DNA of 5,588 bases from Clostridia bacterium (GCA_900754535.1 CAAEDF010000207.1:1-5588), one strand, 5' to 3'. Shown: positions 1-5,531, counted from the stretch's first letter. Notes: generated from the sequence alone by a model not told the origin. Made by a program: numbers and translations.

Positions 1-968
1 AGAAATCCGTTTACGATCTCGGCCTCGGCCTCGGCGCGCGAAAGCCCCAGCGTCATAAGCTTGACTATCTGTTCGCCGGCGATTTTGCCTATCGCCGCTT
101 CGTGGATAAGCGACGCATCGGTGTGATTTGCGGTGATCTCGGGTATGGCTTTGACGCAGCCGGAGTCCATGATTATCGCATCGCACTCCGAATGCCCGGT
201 GCAGGCGTTGTTGCCTTCGATCTTTGCAATAAAGGTCTGAACCGAGTTTCCCTTTGCGACCGAGCGCGACATCACGTTGGCGCTGCATCCCTCGCCGTTC
301 AGATAAACCTCAAATTCGGTGTCGGCGCGCTGGCTGCCGCTTGTGAGAAGCTTTTCTTTTATTATAAGCTTCGCGCGGTCGCCCAGCTCGCCCTTTGTGA
401 CCCGCTTTGTCGAATCTACGCCCTCTATCTGGACCGTCTCCATTTCAAGAAAAGCATCGGCCTCAAGATGCACCACGGTAACGGGGTTTAGCACCCTCTC
501 TCCGCTTCCGTTTCCTTCGCCGTAGTGCTTTTCCGTATATCTGACCTTCGCGCCCTTTCCCACATGGAAGGTGTGTATGCCGTCATGCTGCGAAAGGTGC
601 TCGCCGTCGTTGTGTATCCCGCAGCCTGCGATTATGTCCACGTCGGCGCCATCGCCTATATAAAAATCGTTGTAAACCATGTCCGCAAACCCGCTTTTGT
701 CGACGACGACGGGGATATGGACATATTCTCCTTTGGTTCCGGGCCTGACGTATATCTCTATCCCGGCTCCGTTTGGCTTTGGGCGTATCTCGATATTTTT
801 GGTGCTCTGCCTCCCGATGCTGCTGCCGTCCACACGTATGTTGAACGCGCCCTGCAGATTGCCGGTTATGCCTGCGACCGTATTGAGTATCCTTTTTAGC
901 ACCGTCGGAGTTTCTTTTGTGAAAACAGCGGTGTCACGTGTGTTTTTGTCATCCATACGATTTGTCAT
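1..968 (-). CDS. sufB: SufB/SufD-family Fe-S cluster assembly scaffold (SmsB-like), C-terminus cut by window edge
   Basis: I read this frame by reverse-complementing the left edge; it stays open for 322 codons and leaves the window before its stop. The product is a SufB/SufD-type beta-helix scaffold, which with the SufC ATPase assembles Fe-S clusters in the cytoplasm. The C-terminal core is clear: GHSECDAIIMD (residues 258-268), AIPEI (274-278), LIHEAAIGKI (287-296), then EQIVKLMTLGL and a final NGF. From memory of the family, Cys262 matches E. coli SufB Cys405 and Glu290 matches Glu434, the cluster-building residues. Members usually stop a few residues after this GF motif, so very little should be missing and the full protein is about 325 residues. 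That is far shorter than E. coli SufB (about 495) and like the minimal SmsB type. ATG at 968 is chosen because GAGGG lies 6 nt upstream; ATG at 956 is less well placed. It follows sufC by 17 nt, so the two are co-transcribed. SufD naming cannot be excluded. Confidence 0.93.
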   Translation of the reverse strand, partial: MTNRMDDKNTRDTAVFTKETPTVLKRILNTVAGITGNLQGAFNIRVDGSSIGRQSTKNIEIRPKPNGAGIEIYVRPGTKGEYVHIPVVVDKSGFADMVYNDFYIGDGADVDIIAGCGIHNDGEHLSQHDGIHTFHVGKGAKVRYTEKHYGEGNGSGERVLNPVTVVHLEADAFLEMETVQIEGVDSTKRVTKGELGDRAKLIIKEKLLTSGSQRADTEFEVYLNGEGCSANVMSRSVAKGNSVQTFIAKIEGNNACTGHSECDAIIMDSGCVKAIPEITANHTDASLIHEAAIGKIAGEQIVKLMTLGLSRAEAEAEIVNGF

Positions 969-985
969 TCCTTTCCCTCAAGAGT

Positions 986-1729
986 TCAGTCGGCGCTGCC
1001 CGTGGCCTTGTAAAATTTGCAGGCCGCCGAGCCCGTAAGAAGATCGGGCAGGATATCCTTTTTCGCCCCCTGCGCGCTTATACGGCCGCCGGAGATCACT
1101 ACTATCCTGTCGGCTATCTCAAGTATCCTTTCCTGATGTGAGATAATAAGCACCGTGCCGTGTTTTTTGTCTCTTATGTGTTCAAACACACGTATAAGAT
1201 TCGTAAAGCTCCAAAGGTCGATGCCCGCTTCGGGTTCGTCAAAAAGCGACAGCTCCACTCCTCTTGCCATAAGCATTGCTATCTCGATTCGCTTGAGTTC
1301 TCCTCCGGACAGACTTGAATTTATTTCGCGGTCGATGTAGTCGGCCGCGCACAGTCCGACCTCCGAAAGGTATACGCACAGCTCTTCGGTGTTCATGTCC
1401 CTGTCGGTTGCTATCCTCAGCAGGTCTTTGACCGTAAGCCCTTTGAAGCGTACCGGCTGCTGGAACGCAAAGCCTATGCCGAGATGCGCGCGCTCGTTTA
1501 TATCAAGCTCGGTTATGTCGCGGTCGCGGAAAAAGATCCTGCCGCCGGTGGGCTTTTCGATGCCCATTATAAGCTTTGCAAGAGTGGACTTCCCGCCGCC
1601 GTTCGGCCCGGTGATCACGACAAAGCTGTTGTCCTCGATTTCAAGATTTATATTTTTAAGTATCTCTTTTCCGTTGCTCTTTTCTGTGCCGTCGTTGACG
1701 GCAAATGAAATATTGTCAAGCCTGAGCAT
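986..1729 (-). CDS. sufC: SufC-type ABC ATPase for Fe-S cluster assembly
   Basis: This 247-residue soluble ABC ATPase has no membrane segments and powers conformational change of the SufB-type scaffold rather than transport. All nucleotide-binding motifs are intact: Walker A GPNGGGKST (41-49), Q-loop FAFQQP (Gln90), signature LSGGE (140-144), Walker B LSLFDE (160-165), D-loop AGID (168-171) and switch histidine His198 in ISHQ. The FAFQQPVRFKGLTV stretch and the LKRIEIAMLMAR segment after the signature are typical of SufC. The start codon overlaps the stop of the preceding MarR-type gene by one base (TAATG), and its AAGGAGGG ribosome binding site lies inside that gene's last codons, so translation is probably coupled. 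Length is normal for SufC. A generic ABC ATPase is possible from sequence alone, but the adjacent SufB-type gene settles it. Confidence 0.95.
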   Translation of the reverse strand: MLRLDNISFAVNDGTEKSNGKEILKNINLEIEDNSFVVITGPNGGGKSTLAKLIMGIEKPTGGRIFFRDRDITELDINERAHLGIGFAFQQPVRFKGLTVKDLLRIATDRDMNTEELCVYLSEVGLCAADYIDREINSSLSGGELKRIEIAMLMARGVELSLFDEPEAGIDLWSFTNLIRVFEHIRDKKHGTVLIISHQERILEIADRIVVISGGRISAQGAKKDILPDLLTGSAACKFYKATGSAD

Positions 1730-2238
1730 TATTTGCCCTCCTTTTTGGATTCCTCTTCGTAAATGCAGCTTCCTTCTCCCTCTTTTCGCCGGCAGGGAAA
1801 CGAATAAAGCGGCATATCCTCTTCCACGTGCTCAAGAAATTCGATCACCGCGGCCTTTTTCTTTGTGCTCAGCGAACAAAGGTATCCCCTAAGCTTCTCG
1901 GCAGCCGCTGCATTGCGCTCGTCAAGCAGACTGCGCGCCTTGTCCCCGGCAGGTGTTAGACGGTAATAGCGTTCCTTTTTATTTTCGTCGTTCCGGCAGG
2001 CTTCTATCAGTCCTTTTTGTACAAGCCTTGAGCTTATCTGCACTACGGCGCTTTTTGTAACTCCGCACCGTGCGGAAAGCATACTTACGTTGGAGCCGGG
2101 AAATTCGTTTATCATGTTCAGCAGATACGCCTCCGCGCGGTAGAGGGTGTTCCCGTCACCGCAGTCTATCGGTTTTTTCTGCCTCGATTCTATTGCAGAA
2201 AGCAGCTCAAACAGCCGTTGAGCGATTTCACACTGCAT
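1729..2238 (-). CDS. MarR-family transcriptional regulator heading the suf operon
   Basis: This 169-residue protein has a MarR-type winged helix at about residues 33-98: helix-turn-helix SNVSMLSARCGVTKSAVVQI (49-68), RLVQKGLIE (71-79), then a charged wing and the family-typical YYRLTPAG (91-98). It should bind DNA as a dimer, usually as a repressor released by a ligand or thiol oxidation. It has seven cysteines (3, 26, 58, 81, 121, 149, 158), many for this family. Two lie in a charged tail beyond the winged helix (FPCRRKEGEGSC, 147-158). The tail's last codons also contain the ribosome binding site for sufC. ATG at 2238 is preceded by GGGAGGT at a 6-nt spacing. As first gene of the sufCB operon it is probably autoregulated and may replace the Rrf2-type regulator IscR seen in other suf/isc operons; that role is inferred. 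Redox or Fe-S sensing is only a possibility. Confidence 0.85.
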   Translation of the reverse strand: MQCEIAQRLFELLSAIESRQKKPIDCGDGNTLYRAEAYLLNMINEFPGSNVSMLSARCGVTKSAVVQISSRLVQKGLIEACRNDENKKERYYRLTPAGDKARSLLDERNAAAAEKLRGYLCSLSTKKKAAVIEFLEHVEEDMPLYSFPCRRKEGEGSCIYEEESKKEGK

Positions 2239-2244
2239 CGTTCG

Positions 2245-2251
2245 ACCTCCC
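2245..2251 (-). promoter_or_regulatory. Ribosome binding site of the marR-type gene
   Basis: GGGAGGT on the minus strand stands 6 nt before the ATG at 2238. It is a near-perfect Shine-Dalgarno sequence and fixes this start. Confidence 0.8.
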
Positions 2252-2270
2252 GCAGTTTCTTTTCGCGTAT

Positions 2271-2299
2271 ATTATAAGCAATTTCCCCAAATACGTCAA
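2271..2299 (-). promoter_or_regulatory. SigA-type promoter of the marR-sufC-sufB operon
   Basis: On the minus strand the -35 box TTGACG (2299-2294) and -10 box TATAAT (2276-2271) are separated by exactly 17 bp. This is close to the housekeeping consensus, so the operon should be strongly expressed unless repressed. The expected transcription start is near 2264, giving a leader of about 25 nt. Confidence 0.85.
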
Positions 2300-2318
2300 G
2301 TATTATTTAGAAACTAAA
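2290..2318. promoter_or_regulatory. Two small dyads at the suf operon promoter, candidate MarR operators
   Basis: AATAC-GTCAA-GTATT (2290-2304) is a dyad with 5-nt arms lying over the -35 box. TTTAG-AAA-CTAAA (2306-2318) is a second dyad with 5-nt arms immediately upstream of it. Binding at the first would block RNA polymerase, as expected for autorepression by the adjacent MarR-type protein. Short AT-rich dyads arise by chance, so the assignment is tentative. Confidence 0.35.
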
Positions 2319-2345
2319 CAAAATTTTTGCTGTCCGTGCTTAAAA

Positions 2346-2360
2346 GGTGACTTTGTCACC
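2346..2360. promoter_or_regulatory. Crp/Fnr-type operator ahead of the reductase gene
   Basis: GGTGACTTTGTCACC is a perfect inverted repeat with 6-nt arms around TTT. Its centre (2353) is 27 bp before the -10 box, which places it near -39 from the expected transcription start, close to the class II activator position. The 13-bp core recurs at 4183-4195 and, with one change per arm, at 5447-5459. The likely binder is the Crp/Fnr protein encoded at 4726-5382. Confidence 0.75.
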
Positions 2361-2376
2361 GTTTTTTTGGTAAAAG

Positions 2377-2385
2377 TGATATAAT
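2377..2385 (+). promoter_or_regulatory. Extended -10 promoter of the reductase gene
   Basis: TGATATAAT provides a TATAAT box (2380-2385) with the upstream TG of an extended -10. The position 17 bp upstream reads CACCGT, not a -35 box. That pattern fits a promoter relying on the activator site at 2346-2360. The expected start is near 2392. Confidence 0.7.
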
Positions 2386-2394
2386 ATAAAAAAG

Positions 2395-2415
2395 CGGGAC
2401 GGTTTTTCCCGTTTT
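2395..2415 (+). other. Short stem-loop in the reductase leader
   Basis: CGGGA (2395-2399) pairs with TCCCG (2407-2411) around a 7-nt loop and is followed by TTTT. It would lie at the very 5' end of the transcript. It could protect the mRNA or act as a weak attenuator. The stem is only 5 bp, so a real terminator is unlikely. Confidence 0.3.
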
Positions 2416-2443
2416 GCCTTATAATCGAAAGGATGTGTCATAA

Positions 2444-4141
2444 ATGAAGGTAATAATTGTCGGCGGGGTCGCCGGAGGCGCAAGCACTGCCGCAAGGCTT
2501 CGCAGGCTTGACGAAAACGCGCAGATAACCGTATACGAGCGCAGCGGGTATATGTCGTATGCAAACTGCGGGCTTCCTTATTATATCGGCGGAATAATTG
2601 AAGACAGAGGCGATCTTACGCTCCAAACGCCGGAAAGCTTTTATTCGCGTTTCCGCGTTGACGTCAGGGTAAAGCATGAGGTTGTCGGAATAGACCCGGC
2701 TGCAAAGACGGTAAGGGTGCGCGACCTTGAAACGGGAAGAGAATTTACCGACTGTTATGACAAGCTTGTCCTTGCCACGGGAGCAAAGCCCTTTGTACCC
2801 GATATTCCCGGTGCAGACGAGGACGGTATATTTGTGCTTCGTACCGTTGAGGACACCTTCAGGATATACGATCATATAAACGGTACGCGTGCTTCCTCTG
2901 CGGTGGTCGTAGGCGGCGGCTTTATAGGCCTTGAATGCGCGGAAAACCTCAAACACCGCGGGCTTGATGTGACCGTCGTTGAGGCTGCGGATCAGCTTTT
3001 TTCGGTGTTTGATCCGGATATGGCCGCGCAGATCCATACGCTTTTTGCAAAAAACGGCGTGAAGCTGCGTCTTTCAAAAGGAGTGAAGTCTTTTTCAAAA
3101 GAAGGCGCCAAGATAATTTGCACGCTTTCGGACGGCGAAAAGATTCCGGCCGATACAGTCATTTTTTCCATCGGAGTGAGACCTGATACCGCACTTGCGA
3201 AAAATGCCGGCATATCCCTGGGCGTGAGAGGAAGCATATCGGTAAACGACAGGATGGAGACATCGGCGCCGGATATTTATGCGGTAGGCGACGCGGTGGA
3301 GGTGACCCATTTTGTCACCGGCGAAAAAGCGCTCGTGTCCCTTGCCGGTCCCGCAAACAGGCAGGGAAGGATAGCCGCAGACAATATAGCGGGCGGTGAC
3401 AGCAGATATGCCGGTTCTCTGGGAAGCTCGGTTATCAGGCTGTTTGACATGACCGCCGCTTCGGTCGGTATTTCCGAAAGGCAGGCGGCCGCAGCCGGAA
3501 TCGGATACTCCAAGGTCGTCCTTTCGCCTGCTTCTCACGCTTCATATTATCCCGGCGGCAGCGTCATGACGATGAAGGTAATATTCAGCCCGGAGGAGGA
3601 CAGGATACTCGGCGCGCAGATATTCGGGCGGGAGGGCGCAGACAAGCGGATTGACGTCATTGCCACCGCGATGCGTGCGGGAATGAGGGCAACCGGGCTT
3701 GCTCAGCTCGAGCTGGCATATGCTCCGCCTTATTCCTCCGCAAAAGATCCGGTGAACATGGCAGGATTTATGATAGAAAATCTGATCACCGGAAAGGTAA
3801 AGCAGATATATTCCGAGCAGGTCGATTCGCTCCCGCGTGACGGCAGCGTTTTCCTCCTCGATACGAGGACGCCCGGAGAATATGCGCGCGGGCACGCCGA
3901 AGGCTTTGTCAATATCCCGCTGGATGAGCTTCGCGAAAGACTGTCTGAACTGCCGAAAGGCAAAACCGTTTATGTGATGTGTCAAAGCGGGCTTCGAAGC
4001 TATATCGCGTGCAGGATCCTTTCCGCAAACGGCTTTGAATGCTTCAACGTGTCGGGCGGTTATCGCTTTTTCTCGGCCGTGCGTGACGGACGGATCATAG
4101 CCGGTCGGAGCTACTGCTGCGGGATGGACAAAAACAAATAA
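2444..4141 (+). CDS. CoA-disulfide/persulfide reductase-like FAD oxidoreductase with C-terminal rhodanese domain
   Basis: This 565-residue flavoprotein uses NAD(P)H to reduce CoA disulfide or CoA/glutathione persulfides and polysulfide in the cytoplasm. An N-terminal FAD fold starts with IIVGGVAGGASTAARLRR (4-21). The single redox cysteine of the CoA-disulfide reductase/Nox branch is Cys42 in SYANCGLPYYIGG. LATGAKP (110-116) and IYAVGDAVE (277-285) complete FAD binding. The NAD motif VVVGGGFIGLE (154-164) has Glu180 at the end of the second strand, favouring NADH. A dimerisation domain carries AYAPPYSSAKDPVN (425-438), with the tyrosines typical of this branch. A rhodanese domain fills about 456-550 with LLDTR (471-475) and active loop CQSGLR (Cys513, Arg518). 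A CC pair (558-559) sits near the end. Length fits the rhodanese-fused class (Bacillus CoADR-RHD, Shewanella Npsr, enterococcal CoAPR) rather than plain CoADR (about 440). ATG 2444 has AAAGGA 10 nt upstream. The exact substrate, or an NADH oxidase role, is unresolved. Confidence 0.92.
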   Translation: MKVIIVGGVAGGASTAARLRRLDENAQITVYERSGYMSYANCGLPYYIGGIIEDRGDLTLQTPESFYSRFRVDVRVKHEVVGIDPAAKTVRVRDLETGREFTDCYDKLVLATGAKPFVPDIPGADEDGIFVLRTVEDTFRIYDHINGTRASSAVVVGGGFIGLECAENLKHRGLDVTVVEAADQLFSVFDPDMAAQIHTLFAKNGVKLRLSKGVKSFSKEGAKIICTLSDGEKIPADTVIFSIGVRPDTALAKNAGISLGVRGSISVNDRMETSAPDIYAVGDAVEVTHFVTGEKALVSLAGPANRQGRIAADNIAGGDSRYAGSLGSSVIRLFDMTAASVGISERQAAAAGIGYSKVVLSPASHASYYPGGSVMTMKVIFSPEEDRILGAQIFGREGADKRIDVIATAMRAGMRATGLAQLELAYAPPYSSAKDPVNMAGFMIENLITGKVKQIYSEQVDSLPRDGSVFLLDTRTPGEYARGHAEGFVNIPLDELRERLSELPKGKTVYVMCQSGLRSYIACRILSANGFECFNVSGGYRFFSAVRDGRIIAGRSYCCGMDKNK

Positions 4142-4182
4142 CTCCCGTATGTCCTCCGCGCAGAAAAATGCGGAACAATAAG

Positions 4183-4195
4183 GTGACATTGTCAC
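4183..4195. promoter_or_regulatory. Crp/Fnr-type operator ahead of thioredoxin
   Basis: GTGAC-ATT-GTCAC is a perfect dyad with 5-nt arms. It matches the core ahead of the reductase at 12 of 13 positions, differing only in the spacer. Its centre (4189) is 29 bp before the thioredoxin -10 box, near -41. The arrangement suggests activation of a separate thioredoxin promoter by the same regulator. Confidence 0.75.
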
Positions 4196-4217
4196 TGAAG
4201 AAAACGAATAAAAAGGA

Positions 4218-4223
4218 TATAAT
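4218..4223 (+). promoter_or_regulatory. -10 box of the thioredoxin gene
   Basis: A perfect TATAAT lies 32 nt before the start codon. The position 17 bp upstream reads CTGAAG, so there is no -35 box, again consistent with activator dependence. No terminator with a T-run separates this promoter from the reductase gene, so read-through transcription is also possible. Confidence 0.7.
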
Positions 4224-4255
4224 AATACTACAATAAAAAACGGAGGTAAACGAAA

Positions 4256-4564
4256 ATGTCTGTACTTGTTATCGATAAAAACAATTTTGAAGCAGAGGTC
4301 GTAAAAAGCGATAAGCCCGTGCTCCTTGATTTCTGGGCAAGCTGGTGCGGCCCGTGCAGAATGGTCTCTCCCATCGTGGACGAAATCGCCGAGGAACATC
4401 CCGAAATAAAGGTGGGAAAGGTAAACGTTGACGAACAGCCCGAGCTCGCATCTGCTTTTCAGGTGATGAGCATACCGTCGCTTTTCGTGCTCAAAAACGG
4501 AAAAGTCGTAAATAAATCCGTCGGCGCCAGACCCAAGGAACAGATACTGGGTATGCTCAAATAA
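4256..4564 (+). CDS. trxA: Thioredoxin
   Basis: This 102-residue cytoplasmic thioredoxin has the normal length for the family. The active site is WCGPC (30-34) with redox cysteines 31 and 34, preceded by VLLDFWASW (22-30) with the buried Asp25. The cis-proline is Pro74 in SIPS, followed by LFVLKNGK. It reduces protein disulfides and is also a general acceptor for persulfide sulfur. No signal peptide is visible. GGAGGT lies 8 nt before the ATG. It follows the reductase gene by 114 nt but has its own operator and -10 box. No thioredoxin reductase gene is in the window. The CcdA start at 5532 is a plausible partner, since CcdA takes electrons from cytoplasmic thioredoxin. Confidence 0.97.
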   Translation: MSVLVIDKNNFEAEVVKSDKPVLLDFWASWCGPCRMVSPIVDEIAEEHPEIKVGKVNVDEQPELASAFQVMSIPSLFVLKNGKVVNKSVGARPKEQILGMLK

Positions 4565-4624
4565 TAAAACGGCGCCGCATTGAAGCTTAAAAAATGCACA
4601 TAAAAAAGCAATACCCAGATGCGG

Positions 4625-4673
4625 AAAAAGCGCGGCAAACGGAACAGTAATCCGTTTGCCGCGCTCATTTTTT
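4625..4673. terminator. Bidirectional intrinsic terminator between trxA and the Crp/Fnr gene
   Basis: A perfect 15-bp stem (4629-4643 with 4651-4665) closes a 7-nt loop. On the plus strand T6 follows at 4668-4673; on the minus strand the A-run at 4625-4629 gives T5 directly after the stem. It lies about 65 nt after the thioredoxin stop and about 50 nt after the convergent regulator's stop, so it can end both transcripts. Confidence 0.92.
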
Positions 4674-4725
4674 CGCTGCGGTCTGTGCCGGGTATTCGGC
4701 AAATGATCTCCGTACGGTCGTGCTT

Positions 4726-5382
4726 TTATTGGCTCAGCCGCTCCAGCTTTTCCCGGTCCGATATCCTTATCGTCCCGCGGGTCAGCTCAACGGCGCCCTC
4801 CCCGCGAAAGTATTTAAGCATTCTTGTCACAACCTCGCGTGCGGTGCCGAGGTGCGCGGCAATTTGCTCGTGCGTTATCGTCAGAGTTTCCGTATCCTCA
4901 AGCGCGCTCTCTTCGAGGAGAAATCCGGCAAGGCGTTTGTCAAAGCTTTTCCACATCACCTGCTCTATAAGCCACATGACTTCGGTAAAACGCGTGCTCA
5001 TTATCTCACGCGTATAGTTGGCGATTACTGCCGAGCGCTCCATCAGCTTTTTGTATGTGTCGGCGGGTATCAGCCATGCCTCCGTGTCCTTCTCGGCCGA
5101 TATGGTGATATCAAACTGTATGCTTTTCATTATGCATGAGGCGGAAAAAAGGCAGATATCTCTTTCAAACAGGCGGTAAACGGTTATTTCCCGGCCTTCG
5201 TCCGAGGTTATGAATGCCCGCAGCCGGCCGGAGCGTATAACAAGCAGCCCCAGACAGTCTCCCGCGCCGTCGTGGATGACGGTTCCGGCCTTTATGAGCT
5301 TTAACACGGCGCTGTTTTCAAGTATTGTCTTTTCTTCGGCTGTCAGTTTGTCAAAAACGGGAAAATAATCTTTAAATTTCAT
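4726..5382 (-). CDS. Crp/Fnr-family transcriptional regulator
   Basis: This 218-residue protein has an N-terminal cyclic-nucleotide-binding-type beta-roll (about 20-110), a long dimerisation helix (about 115-145) and a C-terminal helix-turn-helix (ITHEQIAAHLGTAREVVTRM, 169-188). The recognition helix keeps Arg182, Glu183 and Arg187, matching E. coli CRP Arg180, Glu181 and Arg185, which read GTGA half-sites. The N-terminal FNR cysteine cluster is absent. Cys43, Cys77 and Cys83 are present, the last two in ICLFSASCIM (76-85), a motif I recall in many clostridial Crp/Fnr proteins of unknown signal. The ATG at 5382 is chosen because AAGGAG lies 8 nt upstream; the frame runs further, to a GTG at 5442, but that would lie inside the operator region. 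It is convergent with thioredoxin and divergent from ccdA. It probably activates reductase, thioredoxin and ccdA through the shared GTGAY-N3-RTCAC sites. A thiol or redox signal is an inference. Confidence 0.92.
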   Translation of the reverse strand: MKFKDYFPVFDKLTAEEKTILENSAVLKLIKAGTVIHDGAGDCLGLLVIRSGRLRAFITSDEGREITVYRLFERDICLFSASCIMKSIQFDITISAEKDTEAWLIPADTYKKLMERSAVIANYTREIMSTRFTEVMWLIEQVMWKSFDKRLAGFLLEESALEDTETLTITHEQIAAHLGTAREVVTRMLKYFRGEGAVELTRGTIRISDREKLERLSQ

Positions 5383-5437
5383 AATACGCGCTCCTTGTAA
5401 AATCAAATGACAGTAAAAATATCGTCGGGCCCGCCTG

Positions 5438-5459
5438 ATCACGAATGTGATTTTATCAC
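5438..5459. promoter_or_regulatory. Crp/Fnr-type operator region between the regulator gene and ccdA
   Basis: GTGAT-TTT-ATCAC (5447-5459) is the third copy of the 13-bp dyad, with one compensated change in each arm. A further half-site makes an overlapping dyad ATCAC-GAAT-GTGAT (5438-5451), so three half-sites stand side by side. The main dyad's centre (5453) is 29 bp before TAGAAT (5482-5487) or 34 bp before TATAAT (5487-5492) on the ccdA side. It is also about 70 bp upstream of the regulator's start codon on the other strand, so it may serve both directions and allow autoregulation. Confidence 0.65.
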
Positions 5460-5481
5460 GGAAAATATCCGCATTTCGGGA

Positions 5482-5492
5482 TAGAATATAAT
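5482..5492 (+). promoter_or_regulatory. -10 region of the ccdA promoter
   Basis: TAGAAT (5482-5487) and TATAAT (5487-5492) overlap by one base; either could be the -10 box. The first has the same 29-bp distance to its operator centre as in the thioredoxin promoter. Neither has a recognisable -35 box. Confidence 0.55.
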
Positions 5493-5531
5493 CAATATAT
5501 TTAACCGTAAATCGGGGGAGGGGAAGCGGAT

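Noticed and set aside
2353..2358. TTGTCA in the reductase operator (and 4189-4194 in the thioredoxin operator) as -35 boxes.
   Set aside because: The spacers to the -10 boxes would be 21 and 23 bp, too long for a SigA promoter. The similarity comes from the operator itself.
2433..2447. A four-codon upstream frame (ATG TGT CAT AAA TGA) overlapping the reductase start.
   Set aside because: The Shine-Dalgarno sequence abuts its ATG with no spacing, so it is unlikely to be translated; the overlap is probably chance.
4155..4174. Stem-loop TCCGC/GCGGA after the reductase stop as a terminator.
   Set aside because: The stem is 5 bp with a 10-nt loop and no T-run on either strand.
4575..4624. CCGCAT/ATGCGG inverted repeat flanking the segment after the thioredoxin stop.
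   Set aside because: Six base pairs across a 38-nt loop is weak, and the strong terminator next to it explains the region.
3542..4702. A 386-codon open frame on the minus strand.
   Set aside because: It lies antisense to the end of the reductase, all of thioredoxin and the terminator hairpin, has no recognisable domain, and both opposite genes are certain. It is a shadow of biased codon use.
5383..5442. A longer form of the Crp/Fnr protein starting at GTG 5442.
   Set aside because: The added residues do not look like the family, the start lies inside the operator region, and AAGGAG is correctly spaced for the ATG at 5382.
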